A stretch of DNA of 64,000 bases from JALOOE01 sp964423545 (GTDB lineage Bacteria > Chloroflexota > Anaerolineae > CG2-30-64-16): positions 1 through 64,000 of the forward strand of contig CAYRFV010000001.1 of the NCBI GenBank assembly GCA_964423545.1, in the 5' to 3' direction. Below, piece by piece: positions 1 to 8,761 of this stretch (positions are counted from its first letter, which is position 1; each line of letters starts with the position of its first letter). The notes under the pieces are model-generated. The model had not been told where the DNA came from and did no database searches. It was given only the letters and a program-made list of their open reading frames with translations. Position numbers and translations under genes: made by a program.

Positions 1-327
1 GATCAGCGCGGCCAGCACGTCAGGTTCGGTGGAGGATGCTGTGCCGGGGGGGTAGGCCCAGGTGGCGTTCGGCTTGATAGCGACCGTTTGGCCGGGTTTG
101 ACGAATCGGCCGATGCCGCCGAGGCCATCGAGCGCAGCAGTCAGGATTTGGGCAGCCGCATCGGTGTTCCGGCCCACCGCGACGGCGGCCGCCGGCCAGT
201 CGCCGGCCGCGACCTCTGACGAACCGGCGCCGGCCAAGCGCGGCGGGGCCAAGCGCCGGCTGGCCTCAAATGCGGCGGTGAGGCTTGCTGCGCGCACCAG
301 AAACTCGCGTCGCGTGATCCTTCGCAT
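1..327 (-). CDS. DUF362-family protein with Tat signal (5' part only)
   Basis: This is the N-terminal 109 residues of a gene that runs off the left edge of the window. It opens with a twin-arginine signal (TRREFLVRAA, residues 5-14) and a short Ala-rich segment, so the product is probably exported folded through the Tat system. The following part contains VKPGQTVAIKPN (about residues 78-89), typical of the start of the DUF362 domain, a family often associated with iron-sulfur proteins and of unproven function. The ATG at 325-327 is chosen because the Tat motif begins at once after it. The gene is divergent from the PBP1A gene. The family assignment rests on the motif alone because the rest of the protein is missing. 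Confidence 0.72.
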   Translation of the reverse strand, partial: MRRITRREFLVRAASLTAAFEASRRLAPPRLAGAGSSEVAAGDWPAAAVAVGRNTDAAAQILTAALDGLGGIGRFVKPGQTVAIKPNATWAYPPGTASSTEPDVLAALI

Positions 328-564
328 GGTCAGCTCACTGCTCGGACTGAAACGGGCTGGCGTGCAATGTAACTATAGTGACAGCAATTGCGCCAACACG
401 CCATGATCTGCATCAGGATCGCGTTCCGATCACCGCAGCGGATGTGCTTGACCCGTTGCTCTGCGGCGCAGAGTTTTCGCCTCAGGATCATGCCGCGGGA
501 GGGGAGCATACCGAGCCAAGGCGCGACTCCATCGCAAGCTTGCTGTGATCGCGCTTCCCGCGGT

Positions 565-593
565 TTGCCAGCGAGACCGATTCCTGCTACAAT
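565..593 (+). promoter_or_regulatory. Sigma-70-type promoter upstream of PBP1A
   Basis: TTGCCA at 565-570 and TACAAT at 588-593 are separated by exactly 17 bases. Transcription would start near 600, immediately before the hairpin at 607-638. Confidence 0.5.
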
Positions 594-606
594 AGCGATC
601 GTCAGG

Positions 607-638
607 CGGGGGGTGGCGGTTGCACCCCCCGTTATTTT
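607..638 (+). terminator. Promoter-proximal hairpin with U-tract (possible attenuator)
   Basis: CGGGGGGTG (607-615) and CACCCCCCG (623-631) form a perfect 9-bp stem with a 7-base loop, followed by TTATTTT. This looks like an intrinsic terminator, yet it starts only about 14 bases after the predicted -10 box and lies before the PBP1A start at 712. The gene to the left is on the other strand, so no upstream + strand gene needs a terminator here. I infer an attenuator or a very short RNA. Nothing else was recognised in the 328-711 gap. Confidence 0.5.
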
Positions 639-711
639 GCTCAGGGAACCGATCGCGTCATCGCGCAGTCCTAAGGAACATCCTGAGCACTCGGAGCGCA
701 TTCTCCAGACC

Positions 712-3700
712 ATGACTCGCGTACAGCAGATCCAGCGGTGGCGGCGCTATCGCCGGGCGGCGGCGCCGGCCGGGCCGCGCATCGCCAAATGGCTCGTGAT
801 CCTCGTCGTTGCCGTGGTGGCAGCGAACGTCATTTTCGTGATGACGCTCGCCTTCGGCGCCGTGACCTCGGCGGCGGCAGTCTATTCCTATTTCGCCCAG
901 AGCCTCCCGGATCCCAGCGCCATCCAGACGGAACAGGTGAAGTACGAGACGGTCAAGATCTACGACCGCACCGGCCAGCACCTGCTCTACGAATCGATCG
1001 ACCCGCGTCCCTTCCGCGGGGACCGCACTTACCTGCCCATCGACCAGATTCCGGAGATGGTGCGCAATGCCACCATCGCGTTGGAGGACCGTTCGTTCTA
1101 CTCCAACATCGGCGTCGACCTGCGCGGCCTGGGCCGCGCGTTCGTCTCCAATCTGCGCGGGCAGAGCATCCAGGGCGCAAGCACCATCACGCAGCAGATG
1201 GTCAAGATGGTATTGATTGATCCACAGGAGCGAGCCGAACGCTCTTATGCTCGCAAGATCAAAGAAGCCATTATGGCGATCGAGATCACGCGCAAGTATC
1301 CTGGCAAGGCGGGCAAAGACAGGATTCTGGAGTGGTACCTCAACTATAACTTCTACGGTAATGCAGCCTATGGCATCGAGGCTGCATCGCGCGTCTACTA
1401 CGATAAGCCGGTGGCCGACCTGACGCTGGATGAGATCGCCGTGCTGGCGGCCATTCCGCAGTATCCCGGCCTGAACCCGATCCAGGAGCCGGCGGACGCG
1501 TACCGCCGCCAACGCAAGGTGCTCAACGCCATGCTGGATGCGGGCTACCTGTCCCAGGCGCAGGTGGATGGGGCCACGCGCTACTTCAACACGCGGCTCC
1601 TCAACGAGCTGGTGAAGGACGGCCATCTGAGCGAGACGGATGTGCCGCTGGTGGCGATGGGGGACAAGCCAGCGACCGCCCGCGGCCTCAACGCGCTGGT
1701 CAAAGCCGATTATATCTCACAGGCCGAAGCAGACGCGGCCAAGAAGCTGTCCGGCTCGCTCTGGCAGTATGTGCGCGAGTCGGCCGAACAGCGTTTCGAA
1801 GTGCCGCCCGACGCGCCGCACTTTGCGCTCAACGTCCTTCAACAGCTGCAGAACCAATACAACACGCCCGAGCAGCCCTTCTTCATCTGGGAGAACGGGC
1901 TCAAGATCTACACAACCCTCGATTGGGATCTGCAACTGCACGCCGAATGTGCGGCCCGCAGCCACATCGCAGCGATGCGTCGGCAGACCCCCAAACCGTG
2001 CCAGGGCGGCCTGGAAAACTTTGCACCCATCCCGCAGCTCTCGCAGCCGGGCTACGCGTTCGACCACGAGGTGACCAACGCATCGGTCGTCGCGATCCGT
2101 CCCAACACTGGCGAGGTGCTCGCGATGGTCGGCAGCCTCGACTACTTCGACAAGGCCATCGACGGCCAGGTGAATGTGGCGCTTGCTTCGCGGCAGCCCG
2201 GTTCATCGTTCAAGCCGTACACCTATTTGACGGCGTTCGAAACCGGCAACTTCGCGCCCGCCAGCATGGTCATGGATGTCCGGACGGTCTTCCCCGATCC
2301 GGGCAACCCGCCGTACACGCCGGAGAATTACGACCGCAAGTATCACGGCCCAATGACGCTGCGCCAGGCGCTGCAGCGCTCCTACAACATCCCGGCCGTC
2401 TGGCTGATGCAGCAGGTGGGCATCTCCAACGTGATCAGGCGCGCGCGGCAGCTGGGCCTCAACAGCCTGAACCGCGAGCTCAATTCCTATGGCCTGAGCC
2501 TGACGTTGGGCGGCGGCGAAGTGGCGCTGATCGATCACACCTACGCGTTCAGCGTCTTCGCCAACGACGGGGTGATGGCAGGCAAGCCTGTGCCGCCGGA
2601 GCGCCAACGACCCGGCTATCGTAAGCTCGACCCGGTCTACATCCTCCAGGTGCAAGATAAGGACGGCAAGGTGCTGGACGAGTACCGCCAGCCCAGTACC
2701 GAGCAGGTGGTGAAGCCGGCCGCCAACTACCTGCTGGTCAATGTGCTCACCGATCCCAACCCGCGCTCAGGCGTCTTCGGCGCCACGGCGCAGTACCTTG
2801 TGCTGCCCGACCGGCCGGTAGGCGCAAAAACCGGCACGACAAACAGCTTCGTGGACGGTTGGACCCTGGGCTTCACCCCGCAGCTAGCCGTGGGCGTATG
2901 GACGGGCAACAGCGACAACAAGCCGATGAAGCTGTCCGACGGCTCGATCACCGCCGCGCCGATCTTCAGCTCGGTGCTGAAGAAGGGAATGGAGGGGCTG
3001 CCGGTGCAGAAGTGGACCGAGCCGCCCGGCCTGGAGCGCGTCGCGGTGTGCTATCCGTCCGGTCTGCTGCCGACCTCGGACTGCAAGGGCAGCACGACGG
3101 ACCTGTTCCTGGCCGGCAAGGCGCCCAAGCAGCAGGACACCTGGTACCAGGCGTTCGATATCAATCGCGAGAACGGCAAGCGCGCCTCGGTCTGCACCCC
3201 GCCGGAGCTAGTCGAGCGGCGAATCTACGAGGTCTATCCTTCCAGCGCGGCCGACTACGTGCGCCTCAACGGCATTCCGCAGCCGCCGACCGAGATCGAC
3301 GGCCCGTGCGGCGGACAGGAAGTGGCCGGCGATGTCGCGATCGGCGAGCCGTGGATCGGAGCACGACTTAAAGGCCGCGTGCCGATCAAAGGCAATGCGC
3401 GCGGCGGTAACTTCCGGGCCTACAAGGTCGAGGTGGCATCGGAGTCAAAGCCTAACGACTGGATTCCCATCGGCGGCGAGCACGGCAACCAGGTCAGCAA
3501 CGGCGAGCTGGAGTGGTGGGAAACGGCGGGCTTCGAGGGACTTTACACGCTGCGGCTGACGGTCCTGGGCAATGACGGCAGCGTGCAGACGAACGATATC
3601 CGCGTGGTCGTCGACAACACCCCGCCCACGGTTGAGATCGTCCACCCCAAGAACGGTGATCGCTACATCATGGAGGACGACGAAATGGTCAGCATCACTG

Positions 3701-4281
3701 CGGACGCGCAGGATGCCTGGGAGATGGACCGAGTGGAGTTCTTCCTGGACAGCACGAAGATCGGCGAGAGCACCGTGGCGCCCTATAGCCTGCGCTGGAC
3801 CATCACGATGTCCGACGTGATGCCTGCGCTCGGCCCGCGCATCACCGAAATGCGCCCCATCACGAATCCTGACGGAACCCTCGGCTTGAAGGAAGTGGTC
3901 ATCCAAGAGACCAAGGTCGAGGACTACACACGGCCGGACGGCAGTAAGGCAAAGCGCACGATTTGGATCACGGAATCGGGCCGCGGCGCGATTATCGATT
4001 CGGGCGTGCTGACCGAAACGCACACGCTCAAGGTTAAGGCCTTCGACCGCGCGGGCAACGAGATCGAGAGCAAGCCCGTCACGATTTGGGTGGGCCACAA
4101 GCCGAAGCCGCCCAAGCCGGCGAGCTGGCTGGCCCCATTGGCCGCGGACGAAAGACGCAGGGTGGCAGAGGTTCGAGGGCGGCCAACGAGCGGCGACGCG
4201 CCACCGAAGGAGGGAGCGCCGGTCCCCGAACCCCGTCCGCCGCTTGCCCTCCTGCCGCCGCTGCGGCGCAGCGGCGGTTAG
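712..4281 (+). CDS. Penicillin-binding protein 1A (transglycosylase/transpeptidase) with Ig-like C-terminal tail
   Basis: A bifunctional class A PBP of 1189 residues that polymerises and cross-links peptidoglycan outside the membrane. One membrane anchor lies at about residues 28-60. The GT51 domain has the catalytic Glu at E125 in EDRSF, then GASTITQQ. The transpeptidase has S498-SFK501, S557-Y-N and K706-TGTT. After the transpeptidase come about 450 residues including an Ig-like segment (around PPTVEIVHPKNGDRY) and a Pro-rich end. The open frame continues upstream to 388, but the region before 712 reads as promoter and leader, and MTRVQQIQRW followed by basic residues fits a PBP cytoplasmic start. 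No good ribosome binding site is visible. It is followed 8 bases later by surE. Confidence 0.93.
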   Translation: MTRVQQIQRWRRYRRAAAPAGPRIAKWLVILVVAVVAANVIFVMTLAFGAVTSAAAVYSYFAQSLPDPSAIQTEQVKYETVKIYDRTGQHLLYESIDPRPFRGDRTYLPIDQIPEMVRNATIALEDRSFYSNIGVDLRGLGRAFVSNLRGQSIQGASTITQQMVKMVLIDPQERAERSYARKIKEAIMAIEITRKYPGKAGKDRILEWYLNYNFYGNAAYGIEAASRVYYDKPVADLTLDEIAVLAAIPQYPGLNPIQEPADAYRRQRKVLNAMLDAGYLSQAQVDGATRYFNTRLLNELVKDGHLSETDVPLVAMGDKPATARGLNALVKADYISQAEADAAKKLSGSLWQYVRESAEQRFEVPPDAPHFALNVLQQLQNQYNTPEQPFFIWENGLKIYTTLDWDLQLHAECAARSHIAAMRRQTPKPCQGGLENFAPIPQLSQPGYAFDHEVTNASVVAIRPNTGEVLAMVGSLDYFDKAIDGQVNVALASRQPGSSFKPYTYLTAFETGNFAPASMVMDVRTVFPDPGNPPYTPENYDRKYHGPMTLRQALQRSYNIPAVWLMQQVGISNVIRRARQLGLNSLNRELNSYGLSLTLGGGEVALIDHTYAFSVFANDGVMAGKPVPPERQRPGYRKLDPVYILQVQDKDGKVLDEYRQPSTEQVVKPAANYLLVNVLTDPNPRSGVFGATAQYLVLPDRPVGAKTGTTNSFVDGWTLGFTPQLAVGVWTGNSDNKPMKLSDGSITAAPIFSSVLKKGMEGLPVQKWTEPPGLERVAVCYPSGLLPTSDCKGSTTDLFLAGKAPKQQDTWYQAFDINRENGKRASVCTPPELVERRIYEVYPSSAADYVRLNGIPQPPTEIDGPCGGQEVAGDVAIGEPWIGARLKGRVPIKGNARGGNFRAYKVEVASESKPNDWIPIGGEHGNQVSNGELEWWETAGFEGLYTLRLTVLGNDGSVQTNDIRVVVDNTPPTVEIVHPKNGDRYIMEDDEMVSITADAQDAWEMDRVEFFLDSTKIGESTVAPYSLRWTITMSDVMPALGPRITEMRPITNPDGTLGLKEVVIQETKVEDYTRPDGSKAKRTIWITESGRGAIIDSGVLTETHTLKVKAFDRAGNEIESKPVTIWVGHKPKPPKPASWLAPLAADERRRVAEVRGRPTSGDAPPKEGAPVPEPRPPLALLPPLRRSGG

Positions 4282-4289
4282 CTGCTCCC

Positions 4290-5057
4290 ATGGCGCGCAT
4301 TCTCATCACCAATGACGACGGCTACCAGGCGCCTGCTCTGACTGCCCTGGCGCACGCGCTGCGCGAAGTAGGCGAAGTCGTCGTCTTCGCGCCGGACCAT
4401 AACTGGTCGGCGGCGGGCCACACCAAGACGATGCACAAGCCGCTGCGCGTGCATCCGGGCAGTCTGCCCGATGGAACACCACTTTACGTGACGACTGGCA
4501 CGCCGTCCGACTGCGTGGGACTCGCGCTGCTGGGCATCCTGCCGGAGTGGCCGCACCTGGTGGTCTCGGGCATCAACCAGGGATCGAACGTGGGGCACGA
4601 TGTGACCTATTCCGGTACGCTGGCGGCGGCCATGGAGGCTACAGTCTTCGGCATCCCGGCCATCGCCGCCTCACAGGATCTCCAGGAGGGCTGCGCCGGG
4701 GATCTCGATTTCGCTGCCGGTGTGGTCGCGGCTGTGGCGCGACGCGTGCTCGCAGAGGGGCTGCCACGAGGCAGCTTCCTCAACGTCAACTTTCCGGCGC
4801 TGTCGCGCGCACAGGTGCGCGGCGTCCAGATGACTCGGCTGGGACAGCGCATCTACCATGATGTGCTGATCCGCCGCGAGGATCCAAAGGGCCAACCCTA
4901 CTACTGGATCGGCGGCGACCCTCCCACCGGCGAAGCCGAAGATGGCACCGACGTCGGTGCGTTGGCCGCCGGCTACGTCTCGGTGACACCCCTCAACCTG
5001 GACATGACCGATCTTGCGCAGTTAGCGAAGTTGGCGGACTGGGATTTGCGCATATAA
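4290..5057 (+). CDS. surE: 5'-nucleotidase/polyphosphatase SurE
   Basis: A 255-residue SurE, a metal-dependent phosphatase of nucleoside 5'- and 3'-monophosphates in the cytoplasm. The metal-binding ITNDDG is at residues 6-11 (D9, D10), the loop residue S40 lies in DHNWSAAGH, and N96 sits in SGINQGSN, followed by the family motif DVTYSGTLAAAMEA. The length is typical. The ATG at 4290 is chosen because the family starts only a few residues before ITNDDG; it lies 8 bases after the PBP1A stop, so the two are probably cotranscribed. The promoter of the next gene overlaps its 3' end. Confidence 0.95.
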   Translation: MARILITNDDGYQAPALTALAHALREVGEVVVFAPDHNWSAAGHTKTMHKPLRVHPGSLPDGTPLYVTTGTPSDCVGLALLGILPEWPHLVVSGINQGSNVGHDVTYSGTLAAAMEATVFGIPAIAASQDLQEGCAGDLDFAAGVVAAVARRVLAEGLPRGSFLNVNFPALSRAQVRGVQMTRLGQRIYHDVLIRREDPKGQPYYWIGGDPPTGEAEDGTDVGALAAGYVSVTPLNLDMTDLAQLAKLADWDLRI

Positions 5058-5058
5058 T
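5031..5058 (+). promoter_or_regulatory. Promoter of the aminotransferase gene, inside the surE 3' end
   Basis: TTGGCG (5031-5036), a 16-base spacer and TATAAT (5053-5058). The -10 box overlaps the surE stop codon. The predicted start near 5065 leaves a leader of about 29 bases with GGAGGAG at 5083-5089, which decides the ATG at 5094. Confidence 0.6.
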
Positions 5059-5093
5059 GATCGGGTTTGAACACAACCTACCGGAGGAGCAAC

Positions 5094-6014
5094 ATGCCCC
5101 AGTTTGCGTATTTTGAAGGCAAGTTCGTGCCGATCTCCGAAGCTAAGGTCAGCATCATGACCCATGCGCTCAACTACGGCACAGGGGTATTCGAGGGAAT
5201 CCGCGCGTACTGGAATGAGTCTCAGGAACAGCTTTATGTCGTGCGGCTGCGCGATCACTATCGCCGCCTGCTGCAATCGACGAAAGTGTTGCGCATGCAC
5301 TTCGACCTCGATGCTGACCAGATGAGCGCACTGACGGTGGAGCTGCTACGCCGCGAAGGGTATCGCGCGGACGTTTATATCCGGCCACTGGCTTATAAGG
5401 CGAATGAGATCATCGGTGTGCGCCTGCACAATCTGCGCGACGAGTTTGCCATCTTCGCAGTGCCGTTCGGCAAGTACATCGAACAGCAGGAGGGCGCGAG
5501 GGTCTGCATTTCCTCCTGGCGGCGCAACGACGACAACGCCATCCCGCCGCGCGGCAAGATCACCGGCTCGTATGTCAATTCCGCGCTCATCAAGTCAGAG
5601 GCGATGCTCAACGGATATGACGAAGCAATGGTCCTCAACGCCGACGGTCACCTGTCGGAGGGCAGCGCGGAGAACCTCTTCATCGTGCGAGGCGGCAAGC
5701 TGATCACCCCGCCGGTGACCGCGAACATCCTGGAGGGGATCACGCGCCAGTTGATCATCAACCTGGCGAAGACGGAGCTCGGCGTCGAGACGGTGGAACG
5801 CCAGATCGACCGCACCGAGGTCTATATCGCCGATGAGGCGTTCTTCTGCGGCACCGGGGTCGAGATCACACCCATCGGCTCGGTCGATCAGATTCCGCTG
5901 GGCAACGGCGGCGTCGGCCCGATCACGCGGCGGATGAGCGAGCTCTACTTCCGCCTCGTGCGCGGCAATGAGCCGAAATACCTGGACTTGCTGACACCGA
6001 TCTATCAGAAATGA
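5094..6014 (+). CDS. ilvE: Branched-chain amino acid aminotransferase
   Basis: A fold-type IV PLP enzyme of 306 residues that transfers the amino group between Leu, Ile or Val and 2-oxoglutarate, the last step of their synthesis. The PLP lysine is K155 in RGKITGSY. GYDEAMVLN and LSEGSAENLF (residues 187-196) are the usual class IV motifs, and GTGVEITPIGSVD lies near the C-terminus. An upstream GTG at 5067 would also be in frame, but the promoter at 5031-5058 and GGAGGAG at 5083 favour 5094. D-amino-acid transaminase is a relative; length and motifs favour IlvE. Confidence 0.93.
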   Translation: MPQFAYFEGKFVPISEAKVSIMTHALNYGTGVFEGIRAYWNESQEQLYVVRLRDHYRRLLQSTKVLRMHFDLDADQMSALTVELLRREGYRADVYIRPLAYKANEIIGVRLHNLRDEFAIFAVPFGKYIEQQEGARVCISSWRRNDDNAIPPRGKITGSYVNSALIKSEAMLNGYDEAMVLNADGHLSEGSAENLFIVRGGKLITPPVTANILEGITRQLIINLAKTELGVETVERQIDRTEVYIADEAFFCGTGVEITPIGSVDQIPLGNGGVGPITRRMSELYFRLVRGNEPKYLDLLTPIYQK

Positions 6015-6085
6015 CCGAAGACGAGGGACAATCGACAACACAGAGCCGCTTTGTGCGTCCATCGTCTCTCATCCGTCGTCCGATT

Positions 6086-6979
6086 ATGTCCTTCAAACCT
6101 CTGCCGCGCTCCGACCGGTGGTACGCTCTGCTGGCGATCCTGGGACTGCTCCTGCTGGATCTGCTGATCCTGCGCACCATTGCGACGCGGCCGGTCGATG
6201 TCCTGAGCTTCCTCTTGGCGCTGTGGGTCCTCGGCAGTCTGTTGGTGGCCGGGTATCTCGGCTACCGGACGGTGGGCGCGTTCACGCTGGAGTACTGGGT
6301 CGACCGAGATGGCGTGACGCTGGTATGGGGCGTCACGCGGCAGATCATCCCAATGGCGGCGATTCGGCGCATCCGGCAGGGGGCGACGGCGGTCGGCGTT
6401 GACCGGCTGTGGCCCTGGCACTGGCCCTACACCGAGCGGCGCAGATTGTGGGGCGCGGAAGTGGGTGTGGTCAACTCCTATGCGACGCGTCCGTTAGCCG
6501 AGCAGCTCATTCTCGTGACGGACTCAGAGAGTTACGGACTTTCCCCCGCCGATCCAGCGAAATTCCTGGCCGCCCTCCAGACGCGCTATGCCCTCGGCGT
6601 GGCCAGGCCGCGCCAACCGGAACTCCAGCGGCCTCCGCTATGGACGTGGCGGCTCTGGCGGGATCGAGTGGCCCAGGTGCTGATCCTGGCGGGACTGGCG
6701 GGCATGCTGCTCATGTTCGGCATTCTTTGTTTTCGCTACCCCGACCTGCCCGCAGATGTGCCTCTGCACTTCGATGTTAACGGCATTCCGGACCGCATCG
6801 CAGCCAAATCGGGGCTGTTTGCGCTTCCGTTGATCGGCGCCGTCGTCTGGCTGGCCAACCTGATTGCGGGCATCTGGCTGTACCGGCGGTACCAACTCGG
6901 CGCAGCGTACCTGCTCTGGGGCGGCGCGGTCGTAGTGCAGGCGCTTGCGGGACTGGCGCTGCTGAATCTGATACGATAG
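6086..6979 (+). CDS. Membrane protein with PH-like domain and DUF1648
   Basis: A 297-residue integral membrane protein. Two N-terminal membrane helices (about residues 12-60) precede a soluble beta-rich section that includes DRDGVTLVWGV and resembles bacterial PH domains. A C-terminal membrane part carries LPADVPLHFDVNGIPDR, the DUF1648 signature. The function is unknown; proteins of this make-up are described as membrane regulators or scaffolds. The frame is open back to an ATG at 6011, which overlaps the ilvE stop as ATGA. I prefer 6086 because the intervening 25 residues are polar and not domain-like, but coupling from 6011 is possible. Neither start has a clear ribosome binding site. Confidence 0.6.
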   Translation: MSFKPLPRSDRWYALLAILGLLLLDLLILRTIATRPVDVLSFLLALWVLGSLLVAGYLGYRTVGAFTLEYWVDRDGVTLVWGVTRQIIPMAAIRRIRQGATAVGVDRLWPWHWPYTERRRLWGAEVGVVNSYATRPLAEQLILVTDSESYGLSPADPAKFLAALQTRYALGVARPRQPELQRPPLWTWRLWRDRVAQVLILAGLAGMLLMFGILCFRYPDLPADVPLHFDVNGIPDRIAAKSGLFALPLIGAVVWLANLIAGIWLYRRYQLGAAYLLWGGAVVVQALAGLALLNLIR

Positions 6980-7103
6980 CGAGCAGGATCGCACGACGCA
7001 GCCTATTGCATCTCGACTAGTCCTCGGCCTGATCCTCAGCACAGCGATCGGGCTGATCGCCCATCATCGCGGCTCGCTCTCCCGCGGCGGCGTCGCGGGC
7101 GCG

Positions 7104-7850
7104 GTGCTGATCGGGACGAGCGTCTTCGGCTTCGGTGGTTGGGTGTGGGGCGGCACGCTGATCGCCTTTTTTGTCAGCTCCAGCCTGTTGTCGTATCTCG
7201 GAGCCACCCGTAAGGCGCTGCTGCAGGAGAAGGCCGCGAAGGGCAGCCGGCGCGATCTGGCGCAGACGTGCGCAAACGGTGGGCTGGCGGCGCTGATCGC
7301 CTTGGTCGCAGGCGTGGCCGGCCACGCGGCGCCCATCCACCCAACGCTGGCATTGGCGTTCTATGGCGCACTGGCGGCGGCCAACGCCGATACTTGGGCC
7401 ACCGAGCTGGGGGTGCTGGCGAAAGAGGCCCCGCGCCTCATCACTAGCGGGAAACGCGTGCCGGTCGGCACATCGGGCGGGGTGACGCGGCTCGGCCTGG
7501 CGGCGGCGCTTGCCGGCGCGACGTTTATCGGCCTGTCCGCCTTTGTGTTGATCCAGGGTGCTGCGCAGCTCACGCTGGGGAGCTGGCTGTGGGGCGACTG
7601 GCTCATCATCCCGGTGGCTGCAGTCAGTGGGCTCGCCGGCTCCACCCTCGACAGCCTGTTGGGCGCAACCGTTCAGGCTGTCCGTTATTGCGACGCCTGC
7701 GGCAAGGAGACCGAGCAGGTGGTCCATCGCTGCGGCCGGCCAGCGCGGTTGCTGTACGGCTGGGGTTGGCTGAATAATGACTGGGTCAACTTCTTTGCAT
7801 CGGCAGGCGGTGCGGGAATCGCTGCGGCCATGGCCCGGTTTCTGTACTGA
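7104..7850 (+). CDS. DUF92 family membrane protein (N-terminus extends upstream without a normal start codon)
   Basis: A polytopic membrane protein of the DUF92 family, whose eukaryotic relatives are called TMEM19; bacterial function is unproven. Family features are FGFGGWVWGGTL and FFVSSSLLSYLG near the start, GGVTRLGLAAAL, SGLAGSTLDSLLGA, then a CDACGKETEQVVHRCG segment and GWLNNDWVNFFAS at the end. GTG at 7104 is the first conventional start codon in this frame, but the family's first helix is clearly encoded before it from about 7017 (LVLGLILSTAIGLIAHHRG). The frame is open from 6972 without ATG, GTG or TTG, so the true start may be ATT at 7005, or an error may hide it. Confidence 0.8.
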   Translation: MLIGTSVFGFGGWVWGGTLIAFFVSSSLLSYLGATRKALLQEKAAKGSRRDLAQTCANGGLAALIALVAGVAGHAAPIHPTLALAFYGALAAANADTWATELGVLAKEAPRLITSGKRVPVGTSGGVTRLGLAAALAGATFIGLSAFVLIQGAAQLTLGSWLWGDWLIIPVAAVSGLAGSTLDSLLGATVQAVRYCDACGKETEQVVHRCGRPARLLYGWGWLNNDWVNFFASAGGAGIAAAMARFLY

Positions 7851-7929
7851 AGAACCACAACCCGGCGCTGTGCGATCTGCAACCCTGCGCCGTCAAGCAT
7901 CACACACTCTTTGATTTTTGGGTCACACT

Positions 7930-8670
7930 ATGCCTGAGGAACATCCCGAACCCCTTCTCACGCTCATTATTCCGGCATACAACGAAGAGCGCCGTCTGCC
8001 GAGATCGTTGGAGAAGATCGTCGCCTTCATCCAGCAGCAGCCGGAGCTGATGGACGTGATCATCGTTGAGAACGGCAGCCGCGACCGCACGACGGAGATC
8101 GCCGAGGAGTATGCCGGCCGCTATGCGTTCATCCGAGTGCTGCACAGCGACAAGGGCAAGGGCGCCGCGGTGAAGGTCGGCATGCTGGCAGGGGAAGGCT
8201 GTTACCTCTTCATCTGCGATTCGGATCTTTCGATGCCCATCGAGGAGGTGCGCAAGTTCGTACCGCCATCGTGTAGCGACTACGATGTCGCCATTGCATC
8301 GCGCGAAGGACCCGGTGCACGGCGTTACGGCGAGCCGGCCTACCGCCATCTGATGGGGCGCATCTTCAACCTCATCGTGCGCGTGCTGGCGATACCGGGT
8401 TTTCAAGACACGCAGTGCGGCTTCAAGAGCTTCCGGCGCGATGTGGCGAGAGATGTCTTCGCTGCGCAGACCATGACCGGCTGGGCGTTTGATGTCGAGG
8501 CGTTGTTCATTGCACTGCGGCGCGGCTATACAGTGATCGACGTGCCGATCAACTGGTATTTCGATGCCGACAGTCGGGTGAAGCCCTTCCAGGACACCTA
8601 TCGGATGGTGCGCGATGTGCTGCGCATCCGCTGGAATGGTTGGCGCGGCCTCTACGATCGCCGGCCGTAG
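7930..8670 (+). CDS. Family 2 glycosyltransferase, dolichyl-phosphate beta-glucosyltransferase-like
   Basis: A 246-residue GT2 enzyme. LTLIIPAYNEE near the N-terminus, VIIVENGSRDRT, and the divalent-metal motif in ICDSDLSMPIEEV are the nucleotide-sugar binding elements. GFQDTQCGFKSFRRDVA and GWAFDVEALFIA match the ALG5-like group, which loads glucose onto a polyprenyl phosphate. There are no obvious membrane helices, so it probably acts at the inner face of the membrane. The ATG at 7930 is used; an in-frame TTG 12 bases earlier is less likely. The 79-base gap before it holds no recognised signal. The sugar donor and acceptor cannot be fixed from sequence. Confidence 0.82.
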   Translation: MPEEHPEPLLTLIIPAYNEERRLPRSLEKIVAFIQQQPELMDVIIVENGSRDRTTEIAEEYAGRYAFIRVLHSDKGKGAAVKVGMLAGEGCYLFICDSDLSMPIEEVRKFVPPSCSDYDVAIASREGPGARRYGEPAYRHLMGRIFNLIVRVLAIPGFQDTQCGFKSFRRDVARDVFAAQTMTGWAFDVEALFIALRRGYTVIDVPINWYFDADSRVKPFQDTYRMVRDVLRIRWNGWRGLYDRRP

Positions 8671-8695
8671 CCGACCGTGGACTGCTGTCCTGGGG

Positions 8696-8724
8696 TTGCC
8701 GATTCGCCGGGACTGGGATAAGAT
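8696..8724 (+). promoter_or_regulatory. Promoter of the phosphonate-type transporter
   Basis: TTGCCG (8696-8701), 17 bases, TAAGAT (8719-8724). GGAGG at 8751-8755 then precedes the ATG at 8762. Confidence 0.5.
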
Positions 8725-8761
8725 AAGTTTCCAGCGGATTCACTCAAACGGGAGGAACGAC

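Noticed and set aside
62..406. Open frame on the + strand at the left edge
   Set aside because: It is the antisense of the DUF362 gene, whose - strand reading has a clear Tat signal and domain motif.
388..711. N-terminal extension of the PBP1A frame
   Set aside because: This stretch contains a promoter and a hairpin, and its translation is Arg/Pro-rich without any family features.
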